Assembly: GCA_024220525.1 (NCBI GenBank)
Contig: JAMYWO010000022.1
Location: forward strand, 1 to 50,773
Reading direction: 5' to 3'
Origin: Cochliopodium minus
Lineage: Eukaryota > Discosea > Himatismenida > Cochliopodiidae
Length of the DNA: 50,773 nucleotides
Part shown: in pieces, positions 1 to 9,951 of the stretch
How the letters are laid out: each line of letters starts with the position of its first letter
Numbering within the stretch: position 1 is the first letter of the stretch
Notes under the pieces: model-generated
What the model was told of the DNA's origin: nothing
The model's database searches: none
The model's input: the letters and a program-made list of their open reading frames with translations, nothing else
Made by a program: the position numbers and the translations under genes

Positions 1-142
1 TCAAATTTTTTATTTCAAATTTTTTATTTCAAATTTTTTATTTCAAATTTTTTATTTCAAATTTTTTATTTCAAATTTCAAATTTTTTATTTCAAATTTT
101 TTATTTCAAATTTTTTATTTTTTATTTCTTTTTTTATCCAAG
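1..142. repeat. 14-bp tandem repeat inside an MFS intron
   Basis: About eight to nine head-to-tail copies of the 14-base unit TCAAATTTTTTATT fill bases 1 to about 120, with one 7-base phase slip near base 79. The tract runs into the 3' splice site of the transporter gene (AG at 141-142), so it is an intronic minisatellite. The left end of the array is cut by the window edge, so copy number is unknown. Confidence 0.85.
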
Positions 143-444
143 TGTATTTCTGTTGAGGGATTCCCAACTTCTTTGAGAGCCACAGCAATAGGCACTTTGA
201 GTGCATGTGGAAGGTAAGAACAATATTTAATTTTTTTATTTATTATTTTTTTATTTAATACTTTTATTTTTTTTGAATTTTTTTTAGAATTGCTGCTATT
301 TTCGCTCAAATTATAAATGGGGAATTAATAACTAGAGGTATTTTCGCTCTGTTGTCCGTATCTTTTGTTTTCATAGGTATTGGTGGTATCTCCACTTTTT
401 TTCTTCCTTCTGATTCAACCAACACAAACATAGAAGATGAATGA
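143..444 (+). CDS. MFS transporter, 3' end (partial)
   Basis: Last two exons (143-213, 288-444) of a major facilitator superfamily transporter; the 5' part lies outside the window. The intron 214-287 has GTAAG and TTTTTTAG ends and splits an Arg codon. The protein reads EGFPTSLRATAIG, then LSACGRIAAI, then a hydrophobic helix (FALLSVSFVFIGIGGIS) and a short acidic tail ending NIEDE. The FPTxxRATxxG and SAxGRxxAI pattern is typical of the loop and helix 11-12 area of SV2-related and organic-ion MFS carriers. The protein therefore sits in a membrane and moves a small solute; the substrate cannot be told from the tail. A candidate poly(A) signal, AATAAA, lies just after the stop, and the gene converges on the CUE gene. 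Confidence 0.8.
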
Positions 445-595
445 AAACCAAAAAAAAAAAAAACATTTATTTATTTCAATAAAAAATATTTTGTGTATAA
501 AAAAGTTTTTTTTCTTTTAATTTTGTTTGACATTATAAATACAAAAATTTAAAATTTCTTTTTTCTTCTTTTAGTTTTTTTTTGTTTTCGAGTTT

Positions 596-1232
596 TTAAA
601 TCATATCTTCTATTGCTACAAAATTTGCTTCGTCTTTCATTAATTTTCTTTTTCTTAGATTTGATAATCTTCTTGTTACTTTTGAAATTTTATCATCTTT
701 TTTATTTTATATTTATTTTAATTTTTATAAATTCAATTTTAATTTTTCTCCTTACCATTATGTTTGGAGATATCATGTATTTGTTCTCGAATTGGAGAAT
801 TATCATCTTCATTTTCTTTTTGAATGAATTATTATTCATTATAAAGGGTGTTATTTAGGTTTTGAAAAATTTTTTACCATAATTTAATTCATAGTTTAAT
901 CTTTTTGCCAATAAATAATCTTCATTTGTTGATTTTTTTTCTTTATATTCAAATTCATTCTGCATCTTCAATAGATAGTCAATAGAAGCTTTTTAAATAA
1001 TATTTTAAGAAAAAAAAAAAGGTATGACGTCAAGAATAATTTTAAAAAATGATATGAAATGTTGATTCATAATTTTTAATTCTTAAATAGATGGATATAT
1101 CTCTTCAATAATTTGATTTTTACTTTCCAATTGTCCATTATTTGATTCCAATATTAATGCAATAACTCTTTTCTCAATTCTTCCATCAAACATTGAATTC
1201 AATGTTTCCAAAGCATCTTCAAATCTCATCAT
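596..1232 (-). CDS. CUE-domain protein (CUEDC1-like)
   Basis: Four exons (1124-1232, 878-988, 756-815, 596-696) give an uninterrupted 126-residue protein. The first 45 residues form a CUE domain: a DALETLNSMF helix, a hydrophobic VIALIL core, the NNGQLETSIDYLLKM ending, and a dileucine position near its end. CUE domains bind ubiquitin, usually mono-ubiquitin, and often act in endocytic sorting or quality control. The arrangement, with the CUE at the very N-terminus and then LAKRLNYELN and a basic RRLSNLRKRK stretch, is most like CUEDC1-type proteins; that assignment is by eye. Introns are 59-135 bases long, all GT-AG, all in phase 1. The gene lies 83 bases downstream of the Roco kinase stop, on the same strand. 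Confidence 0.85.
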
Positions 1233-1315
1233 TTTAAAAACGAATTCTCAAAAACAAAGAACTATTTTTTTTTTAAATTTTTTTTTTAACGATCAAAAAA
1301 TGCTTTCAAAATGAT

Positions 1316-3622
1316 TTATAGATGCTTAATAGACAATTGAAATACTTCTTCATTTGAAAAACTAGCAACAAAAGTTTCTTCGTTGATGGGAATCAAATCC
1401 AATAGCTGAAAATCTGTGGAAAGATTGTGGATCAACTTGAGAGAAGCATCAGAATGTTGGAGGATCATCAGATTGTTTCCAAAGGAGATCCAAAGATAAT
1501 CTTTCTCTTTCATAGAAGCAAGTTTCATCACATTTATGGAAGAAGTGAAATCGAAATTGAATCTTGATGAAAAAAAATGAAGATAAACAAAAGATAAAAG
1601 AAAAAAACAAAACAAAAGATTTTTGAAAAAAGTGTTACTTTGTCAAAAATGTTTTTGTGGAGATGACATAAACAGAGATACTTTTAGATGATGCAGCATA
1701 TAAAAAATTTTCATGAACAACTACGTTGACAATAGGATGATCAGATTCAAAGAAATGAAGAAAGGAGATCTTGTCATCGTTCTTGTCCCAACTCATGCAC
1801 AACACTCCTTTATCCGTAGAAACGTAGAATGGTGAATTTCTCGAGATAACATTGTAATCCGAAACATCCACACTCATAAACTCTTCTCCATATTGTGATG
1901 GAAGTAAGTATGGCTCTCCAACCAAAGCAAAAGGTTTCCAAATTCTCAAAGAATCGTTTGAAACAGTCAAAATCTTTTTAAAAAAAATTAAATGAAAATA
2001 AAAAAAAAAAGTAAAAAAAAAATATATTTACTCTTGAAGAAGACTTTTTTAACAACGATTTCTTTTTTTCTTCGTATAAAATAACTAAATGTTTCACATT
2101 CTTTTCATTATTCAATTTGCTAAGACTCTCAAAGTTTTTTTGGGAATGAAACTTCCACACTCTCAAGAAAGGTTCATTTACAGAAGAACTCCACAAACTT
2201 CCTTCGATCAATTCAATAGAATCACAACCAAAAGGGATGTCCTTGGTCTCGTTCCTTTTTTTGGAGATCAAGTTGTAGAGATCCACTTTCGTCCCTCCAT
2301 TCAATAACAAATACTCATTCTTTTTGTAATTGATCATTTTGAGTTGTTTTGCGATAAAGTGATAGTCGGGCAAGAAAGGAGAAATATTAAGAAAGAAGTT
2401 ACTTTGTTGGTCTAATTTTTGTTTATCAGTTTAAAAAAGAAAAAAGAAAAGTTAATTTTAAAATTGTTTTTGCCTTGATGAAAGACTTTGTTGTTTAATT
2501 TGGTCAATGTTGAGCTTTTGTTCTGTCTTTCATCTCTCAAACCCAACAAAGCACAAAACTTTTCGACAAGAAAAGAAGCACTGAGTCTATTCTCGGGATT
2601 ATGATCAAAGCACAACAAAGCGATCTGTTTGATCTCTTCACTGACACTTTCAGGGAAAATGGGTCTCAAGTTCTTTTCGGAAATGGCGTTCTTTATATCC
2701 ATTCCTCCGTTATTCCATACTTTAATACTCTTAGTGATGGACTTTGTTTCTAGTTCGCAAGTGGTGTTTTTGCTGCATTCTGATCCACATATTTTGCAAG
2801 TTATGACTTTTTCTTCCATTTCTTTGAAGGTTGCGTATTCGGCGTATTCGCTGAAAGGATAAACTATTTTTGTTTTAAAATTAAATTGATTAGGTTTTTG
2901 GAAAAAATAAAAAAGTTGTTTTAAAAATTTTTTTTTTACGTCTTGTGTATATTTCATATAAAACCTAATTTAAAAATGATTTTTTCTCAAGTAAATATTT
3001 CCAAATTTCAATTAGAAAAGTTTTTACAATTCCGAATGAATAACAATCACATCTTTTTTTTTTTGGGCAAAAAAAATTTGAATGAACAAAAAAAAATAAA
3101 ACAAAAACTTTGACAATTAAAAAAAAAATTTTTTACTTTTCGTTGTACTTCTTTCCATTGAAAACCTCTTTAAAGATATTTTTATTTTTTTTATCTTTTT
3201 TCTAAAATTTTTTTTTTATTATTACCAGGTGGGAGCCAACAAAAAGTCTCCAAAGCTTGGTTGAGGTTGGGTGAGACTGATTGAGCAAGTCCAAAATCAC
3301 CAACTTTTACCCTTACTGCACTTTTTATATCAGTGCTCATTACAAATATCTGTTACAAACAAATTTTATTATTTTTTTTTTTTTGAAAAAAAATTTTATA
3401 CGTTCGGAGATCTCAAATCTCTGTGTACTATTGGAGGTTTAAATGAATGTAGAAAATCAAGTGCCTTTGCAATATCATATGCAAAACTCATTTTAAGTTT
3501 ATCATTATCTTTTTATTGAGAATAAAAATATAAAATATAAAATATGAAATAAAAAATTTAATAAAAATAAAAATAAAAATAAAAATAAAAATAAAAATAT
3601 TTAATAAAAAATAAAGTAAAAA

Positions 3623-3653
<31 letters not shown>

Positions 3654-6600
3654 TAAAAATAAAAATAAAAATAAAAAAATAAAAATAAAAAAATAAAAAT
3701 AAAAATAAAAATAAAATATTTAATAAAAAATAAAATAAAAAAATAAAATTAAAAAAAAAAAAGATTACAAATATCATCAGGGAGTAATTTTTGATCAGCA
3801 AGATGAGCACGAAGATCTGGTAGCTGGCAAAACTCCATCACCATTCTCAACCTAGGAAAAGTGGTAATTCCGTACAAACGAACAACATTTTGGTGATCTA
3901 ATTGAGACATCATCCTTTTCCAAACAAAAAAATTTAATTTTTTAAAAAAAAAAATAAAAAGAAAAAAAAAAAAAAAAGAAAAAAGAAAAAAGAATTGATT
4001 TACATTACTTCGTGACTAAACTCTGAAAAATTTTGGTTGATGAGTGATGCATTTTGGTCTCCTTCAATCAATAATTCCTTAATGGCGACAGTGTGTTCCC
4101 CTGTACCAAATTTGGAAGGGAGGGTCAATATTCCCTCTACAAATATAAATTAATGAATAAAAATATTTTTATTAATTAAATGTTTACTGTAAACAGCTCC
4201 AAAGGATCCTTGTCTTTAAAAAAATATTAAAAATTAATTTTAAAATTGAAAAATAAATAAAATGTAAGAAGGAGATTAAGTTACCCCAATTTTTGACTAA
4301 CCACAATTTGGTTGTTCAATACGGAAACATGAGCCAATGTGATATCTGGTGCAAACGTATTTATTTCGTTAAGATGACCATTGGAACATTTCACTGATTT
4401 GACATCTTTGATGAAACAATCAACCACTTCAGAATGAGAGATCTTAGTAACTTCATTATTTCTGTCGCATTCAGCACAAATTAAATATCTCTTTATTTTC
4501 TCAGCAATCTTTGTTGTGTAAAATGCTATTTTTTAAAAAAAAATAAAAATAAAAAAATTAAAAACTAAAATATAATAAAAAAATATTGAAAATCAAAAGA
4601 TAATAAAGAATTAATGAAAATCAAAAATAGTTTTTTACTTGTAATGAGTGATTGTATTTCTTTGCATATTAATGTTACTAATGGAATTTTCAAACAAATT
4701 TTTTGATCTGTAATTCTTTTTATCAACTCTGTCTTCTTTTTGCTGTTTTGAATGTTGTTAACGATATCACTGCTAATCAAGTTGGTGACAGGGACAATTT
4801 GAGGTTTACTGATGGGTTGTTCCATCTTTGGTTTGTTGCTACATTTAGTTATGGTTGGTTTTCCTTTTTTCGTCATCCCTTTAGTTATAAAAATTTGATC
4901 TAATTCTCCACCTTTTTTTTCGAAAAATTCTTCATTCATTTTAGAAGGGAGAGGAGATTCTACTTTTTTGGAGTGTCTCTCTTTGAGAGGAGCTTTTTTG
5001 GACATCTTCTCGCTGTTGCAAGTTTTCTTCTCAAATTCTTTTTTATTTTCTCCCATCTTTGAGTCAAAAGAAGGAGATTTCTTTGTATTGGCATTAATGT
5101 TGGAGAGATCAACTTGGGGAGAAAGTGAACAAGACCCAGAGACATTAACAATATCCAAGGTAGGATCAACCTCAAATCTCTCAAAATCATCAATACACGT
5201 TTTTCCTTTTGTTTGCATCTTTTTTGTGTTTACTTTTTTTGATTTCACTTTTTTCGAAATCAATTTTTTTGAAGGCACATCTTGAGTGATCTCCACTTTG
5301 CTTTCAATTTTCGAAAGAGTGGGTTTGGAGATTAGACTCTCTTCTACTTTTTGAACGATAGGTATTTTTTGTGAAGGAGGTTCCTTAATTTCTTCCTTGG
5401 GAGTGTATTGGGAGATCACTTTTACAACGTATCTTGATTGAGAATGATCTACTTCGCACAACACCAATGCTTTGTCTCCAAATTCGTCAGATAACAATAC
5501 TCCATTTAACCAACTTTCCTCTACTCTAAAATTTCCAGAATTCAAAAATCTTACGATCAATCTCGAAAAGAATCCCAAAGCAATAAACTTTTAAAAATTT
5601 AATTTTTGTCAAAAAAAATATTTTTTTAACAATTTACTTGAAGATTAAATTCTCTTTTGTGAATAATCGTGGAACTATTCTTTGGAGGAGGCAAGAATCC
5701 TTTTTAAAAAATTAAATTGAACCAAATTTATTTGAAAAAAATCAAACCATGCTCATAGCTTGATTGAGTGGCTTTTGCAGGCAGGAGAGAAGGAATAAGC
5801 AAATGACTGTTTAAAGTAAAGAAAATGAATGTATTATTTTTTTTTGATTAAAATTTATACTTTAAATTTTCAAGATTTTTCTTTTTTTCCTGATCTTTTT
5901 CAATGTCTTTATAAGAACAATAGATAATTTCAAATTTCTCGAGAATATTTATGATTGTTTCTTGTACTGCATTAGAAAACTTGTGCTCTTTCCAGATTTC
6001 TTTTAATGAATTTAAAGGAACAACACCTTGTCTCCAATGACACTTGTAACTAATTATATCGCTCATTCTTTTAAAAAAATGTTAAAACAAAAAAATCTAA
6101 AATAAAATAAGAGAAAATTTTACCTATTTGCCAACCACTATTGAAAAAAAAAATTTTTTTAAATAAAAACCAAAAACAATAAAACTGTAATTTTCGTTTT
6201 TCACCTGACAATTAAATATTACAATATCAGAAAGAGAATTTTTTTGAACAGCATCCTGACTCGCACTTCCGAACCACATCAAACCTAAAAAAAAATGTCA
6301 TAGTTTAAAGTGTAAATAATTATAATCTAAAAATAATGTTAATTTTACTTCCACAATCGTTCAAAAACTTTGTTGCGCTGATGATGGATGCTTCCGAAAG
6401 TTTGTAACCCTCTAAATTAATTTTTTTCAAAAACAAAAAAATGAAAAATAAATAAAAAAAAATAATCAATAAAAAATTTTACCGATCAAAATTTTATATT
6501 CATTCCAAGAAACATATTCATTTTGTTTGGATGATTTAATTTTTTGAATGATGGAATCAATTTCATTGTAAAACTTTGGCACAACTTTGTTAACCAATTT

Positions 6601-9529
6601 CTTGTTGACAGCAATTTGTATGATGGATTCCTTCAATTGTTCAATACCCTCTTTGGTTATAGAACTAACAAATACATACCCAAGTATTTGTCTATTTTGC
6701 TTTATAATTCTTTCTACTTTTTCTTTTATAGGGTTGATATCCATATTTTGAGATTTGACCATGTCCAAGTGAGATCCAATCAAAAGTACGGAAGGCCTAG
6801 GAGTTCCATGGACCACACTATCTAAAGTAGCTACCCAATAGTTGATTCTCGTAAGAAAATTAGGATCTGTAAGATTGAAAGCTATAATATAAATAGATCT
6901 TCCAGTCAAAAAAAACTGATGAGTAGGATCTAATTTTAAATAAAAAAAAATGAAAAATAAGATAATGAAAAAAAAAAGAAAAGAAAAAAAGGAAATCTTA
7001 CAATAGATGACTTGTCCTCCAAAATCTTTTTTATTTTATGAAAATTTTTTAAAAGTCTTAAAAAATAGAGTAGGAAATAAAATAATACCAAAAGTTCTTA
7101 TAGTCAAGTTTCCAAAATCACTTTCTATATCCCAAGTTCCAATATCTATTCCATCCGTAGATACGTTCTCATGTTTATCAATACCTCTTAGAGATTTTAG
7201 CAAATGTGTCTACAAAAAAATTAAAAAAAAAATTTGAAAAAAAAAAATAAAGAGTTAATAAATTTAAAAAAAAAATACTTTTCCCACTCCCTCCTTTCCA
7301 ACAACAACTAAATGATGAAAATTTGTTATAAATATAATTAACAAAGTATTTTGTATCTTTACCTAGTTTAACAAGATTCCAAACTTCCTTTTGTCCTTCC
7401 AAATCAGCTAAATAAGTCTTCAATTGTTCAGGATTTTTGTTTTTTTTGAAAGGATCCAAAATTTCGTTGGGAATACTCGACAGAGAATTACCTTTCAACC
7501 AATCAGCTTTTTCCCAAGCCAAATACTTTAAAGTAGTTAAAAAAGAAGGAAGCCCAACGAGCCCATTGTTTGCTAACTTTATTTCTTGGAGATATTTAAG
7601 TTTAGAAATACATTGTGGAACATTAAGTAGAGAAGAATTTGAAAGGTCCAAGTTTTTTATTTGTTGGAGATAAGTTTCTTCTACATCAAACTGATTTAAA
7701 GGAGATTCCAAGAGAAGAGAAGTTAATTGTTTGTTCATCTTGCAAAGATCTTCTATCCTTTTCTTTTCGTTCAACAAAATTTTAGATCCTTTGTTGTACA
7801 AAAAAGAAATAACAGAAATGAAATTGGGTTCTACTTTTGGAGATTCTTTCAATGAACTGAAAACAGATTCGATAGGAGTAAGACCGTTTCCATTTGGTGT
7901 TTCAAGAAATATTGAAGCTCCATACTTGAAAAGAACTTTAAGAACCTCTTCCTTCCCATTCATGCAAGCATAGTCTATCATTGGAGGTTTAAGAAAGTCA
8001 AAACTGTCAACATCGACCGAGTCAAATAGTTTATCAAGGAGTTCTGCATTCCCGTCCTTAATTGCATTCCAAATACACTCTGAAAGCTTATCTTCGAGAT
8101 ACTTGATTGTTTCTGTTTTCTTGGAATTTATTGCATGATCCAAACATGTCTTTTTTGAATTATCTTTTTCTATCAAACAGCTCACCTTTAATTGCTCGAA
8201 AATATATTTAACACAATCAAGGTTTCCTTGGTAAGCTTTTGAAAAATTAAAATAGAATAATTTAAGATTATTTTTTTGATTATTTTACCTGCAACATGAA
8301 TTGCTGATGCTCCAAGTTCATCTTTGATATTCAGAGGAACATTCTTGTTTTTGAAATACTCAAATAAACCCGTTCTATTATAAGCAGCACAAGCTGTCAT
8401 TACTAAGGAATTTGATTTAAAAAAAAAAAATGGTGAACATTTTATTTTATTTTCTTACCATTCCAACCAGTTTGTCCCAAATTCTTTGAAATATCGTAAT
8501 TTTTTGTTGTGTACTAATTTAATAATGGAGATTAAAATTAGTATAAAATAAAAAATAGTTTATAATTTCTTTATACCTGATCCAATAAAGTGTTGCTGTT
8601 ATAATTTATGATGGACTGAATAAGATAGTACAAGTTTTTATCTTCTTCATTTAAATTGTTAATCAAATTTTTTTCTTCGGACATTATCTGAGTAGCTATC
8701 CTCGATATATTGTTGTCTATTTCTTGTACATAGTAGTTTGTCTGTGAAATTTCTTCCTGTTCATAATTTTCGTTTGAAATATCTTGATCATCCATCTCAT
8801 CATTATTGTTTATTTGTTCAGCATAATTTGATCTTAATCTCATCACAAGATTTAAAGTAGAATTACTCTGTATTCCATATTCTTTTCGGAAATTTGGATA
8901 ATAATTTCTTAATATAATATTATACTTCTATATATTAATACCATTGCAAGTTCTATCATTTTGTAATTGTCTTCCTGAGAAAATTAAACTAAAATAGGTA
9001 TAAATAATTAAATTTCCAATTTTTCTTTTATAAAATTTTACTTTTGCTGTTCTGTTAATATTCCTTCTTTATCTTGGATCATTCCTTTTAAATCTGATAT
9101 AGTATCATATGGAGAAACATCTAATACAAATGATTTTCCGGTCATTGTCTTTATATTGATTTGTATTCTAATCTCCTCTTCATCATCATCATCATCATTT
9201 CTTGAATTTTCTTCATATGATTCATTATTATCTTGTCCCCATTCATTCTCGCTTTTATTTGAATTCCATTGTTGATATGATCTGTTGTTATTTCTATTTG
9301 GTGAATATGAATAGCTTTGTTGCTGGGAATATTTTTGTTGTTGAATTGAATTTCTTTTTTGATCTGTTTTATAAGGAGTATCAATCATTTCTTTTGTATA
9401 CATTTGTTCTGTATATACTTGTTCTCCGTATACTTGAGGATCTTGTAAATCATCATTTACTGGAGATGAATTTAAAGAGTTTATATTATTATTGTTGCTG
9501 TTAATCGATCCAGTATTCGTATTGCCCAT
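1316..9529 (-). CDS. UBL-ankyrin-LRR-Roc-COR-kinase-WD40 Roco protein (LRRK-like)
   Basis: Thirty exons join in frame to 2048 residues: 9042-9529, 8942-8988, 8577-8881, 8459-8513, 8289-8402, 7363-8235, 7279-7307, 7089-7209, 7002-7025, 6483-6929, 6349-6411, 6205-6284, 6124-6137, 5861-6067, 5748-5806, 5638-5699, 4639-5587, 4285-4525, 4188-4213, 4004-4136, 3769-3914, 3402-3508, 3226-3349, 3137-3167, 3028-3052, 2940-2964, 2474-2863, 2032-2411, 1639-1973, 1316-1562. Residues 1-118 are Asn/Gln-rich. A ubiquitin-like fold follows (119-197, LIFSGRQLQND core). Next come ankyrin-like helices (about 296-450), LRRs (about 526-596), Roc (P-loop GKEGVGKT, G3 DFGGQ, G4 GSHLD) and COR (QWLA, GFFSRLIVRF). The kinase (about 1388-1690) shows GQGSFGAVY, VAIK, HRDLRSPN and DFG, and a WD40-like region ends the protein. 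The kinase core is close to Dictyostelium Roco4. One intron (2412-2473) has a GC donor; one exon is 14 bases. Expected role: GTP-regulated Ser/Thr kinase of cytoskeleton or membranes. Confidence 0.9.
3509..3768. repeat. AAAAAT simple-repeat intron in the Roco gene
   Basis: This is the intron between the kinase exons 3769-3914 and 3402-3508. From about 3560 to 3720 it is almost pure AAAAAT/AAAAAAT repeats on the + strand (T-rich in the sense direction). An open frame on the minus strand (3601-3810) that would encode mostly Phe, Ile, Leu and Tyr is an artefact of this repeat. Confidence 0.8.
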
Positions 9530-9951
9530 TCGATTTTTTTTTTTTATATTAAAATTATGGAAATTTTAAATATTCAAGTGAATTATTCATTAACTCATTT
9601 TGTAAGAACTCAAAAAGGAATCTTTCAATGTATCAAATGAAAATAATCAAATATTACAAAAACTTATTCAAATTTAATTAAGACTGATTGATTTCTTGTA
9701 ATACAAAGGATTATCCAAGTTGAGAATCAAAGAATAATCTTTTTTAAAAACACTGCATTTGCAAGGAAACGAAAGGTAAAAATGTTCTCTTCCGAATATC
9801 TTTCATAAATTGAGATTTATATTATAAATCAATATCCCTCTTGTTTCATTTTGATATCAAGGTTCCCCTACTCTTCAGTTGGGTCGATTGAAGTATTTTC
9901 ATGAAGATTTTACTTGAATTTTAAAAACTTCCAAAAAAATTCTTTTTTTTT
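9530..9951. other. Intergenic spacer, 422 bases
   Basis: Lies between the start of the Roco gene (9529, minus) and the stop of the surface-protein gene (9952, minus), so it must hold the Roco promoter and the surface-protein 3' end. It is AT-rich; a less AT-rich patch sits at about 9855-9895. I see no ORF with coding character, no tRNA and no repeat. Confidence 0.5.

Noticed and set aside
115-309. Open frame on the minus strand beginning MSENSSNSKK
   Set aside because: It lies opposite the MFS exons, whose plus-strand frame carries a conserved FPTSLRAT signature and good splice sites.
613-858. Hydrophobic plus-strand open frame like a small membrane protein
   Set aside because: It is the antisense of CUE-gene exons and introns; T-rich sequence reads as Leu, Phe and Ile.
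9850-9900. Less AT-rich patch that might be a small RNA gene
   Set aside because: No tRNA arms, snRNA signature or stable stem could be made out by eye.
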